DNA of 22,271 bases from Spirochaetota bacterium (lineage in GTDB: Bacteria > Spirochaetota > Spirochaetia > Treponematales > Rectinemataceae): positions 1 to 22,271 of the forward strand of contig JAJUJQ010000019.1 in the NCBI GenBank assembly GCA_029265255.1. The letters are read 5' to 3'. The number at the start of each line of letters is the position of its first letter. Within the stretch, counting starts at the first letter, position 1. Shown one piece after another: positions 22,164-22,271 of this stretch. The notes beneath the pieces were generated by a model. The model made no database searches. It was not told the origin of the DNA and worked only from the letters and a program-made list of their open reading frames with translations. Both the position numbers and the translations under genes were made by a program.

Positions 22164-22271
22164 TCATTGCGGCAGCCCCTCCGGCTCCAACGCCAGGTCA
22201 TGGATATGGTCCAGCTCGACATACACAAAAGGCTGTCCATCGTAGTCGTGCACACCCTGCCCAGCGGCAGG
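22164..22271 (-). CDS. 3' end of an unidentified gene (partial at window edge)
   Basis: Reading the minus strand from the right edge gives 35 codons ending TGA at 22164-22166, with a protein-like composition (segment GQPFVYVELDHIHDLALEPE) and GC content like the other genes here. I do not recognise it. Its stop overlaps an ATG as ATGA (22164-22167), but that next frame ends after 12 codons at 22129. A third frame from 22153 to 21968 would give a 61-residue protein with one hydrophobic segment, without a Shine-Dalgarno. Either a real gene ends here or the area is degenerate. The 273 bp from here to the flavoreductase start otherwise hold only AT-rich sequence with the palindromes listed separately. 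Confidence 0.4.
   Translation of the reverse strand, partial: PAAGQGVHDYDGQPFVYVELDHIHDLALEPEGLPQ

Overview
The window is a GC-rich, gene-dense piece of a bacterial chromosome. It has no tRNA, rRNA, CRISPR array or insertion sequence that I can recognise. A spirochaete (Treponema/Rectinema-like, phylum Spirochaetota) is my best inference. Reasons are the Cys-to-Asp MurA, the FMN_bind-rich fumarate-reductase-like lipoprotein with a relaxed lipobox, a small helical protein resembling ones I associate with spirochaetes, and the mix of paired CDP-alcohol phosphatidyltransferases, PspA and YbjN. No marker here proves it.

Layout, left to right. (1) 1-567 has no convincing gene. (2) 568-2746: two CDP-alcohol phosphatidyltransferase genes (pgsA on minus, a paralogue on plus) diverge from one overlapping promoter pair, and a helical protein of unknown function follows the plus gene. 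(3) 2784-6158: the tRNA wobble-uridine modification operon mnmE-mnmG (minus). (4) 6250-7524: a short PspA-like coiled-coil protein and a glycerophosphodiester phosphodiesterase (plus). (5) 7509-10742: a minus operon of a four-helix membrane protein, lgt and nadE; the nadE tail overlaps the tail of the phosphodiesterase gene. (6) 10835-13814: a plus operon of a C-terminal processing protease, rsmE and a divergent WecG/TagA-type glycosyltransferase. (7) 13873-15090: a sigma-54 activator lacking a DNA-binding domain. (8) 15207-15956: a short-chain dehydrogenase. (9) 16028-17705: STAS-zinc-ribbon protein, YbjN-like protein and PspA, probably one operon. (10) 17978-19261: murA (minus) with a strong terminator. 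(11) 19383-21890: a lipoprotein flavoreductase (minus) with its own terminator. (12) The right edge holds the end of an unidentified minus-strand gene.

Much of the content concerns the envelope: phospholipid head groups (pgsA and paralogue, phosphodiesterase), lipoprotein maturation (lgt, whose likely clients include the flavoreductase lipoprotein), peptidoglycan precursor synthesis (murA), periplasmic proteolysis (ctp), glycan transfer and membrane stress (PspA, YbjN). The rest is tRNA/rRNA modification (mnmE, mnmG, rsmE) and NAD synthesis.

The most striking pattern is in the translation starts. Eight operon-leading genes (pgsA, mnmE, the membrane protein, ctp, the sigma-54 activator, the dehydrogenase, the STAS gene, murA) have a -10-like hexamer only 6-10 nt before the start codon and no Shine-Dalgarno sequence. 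Nearly every operon-internal gene has a clear one. This predicts widespread leaderless mRNAs and also fixes several start codons. Other points of note are the shared palindromic promoter of the two phosphatidyltransferase genes, two tandem TTTTCCACA-like repeat clusters with 11-bp spacing flanking the murA terminator, and several family members with altered catalytic motifs.
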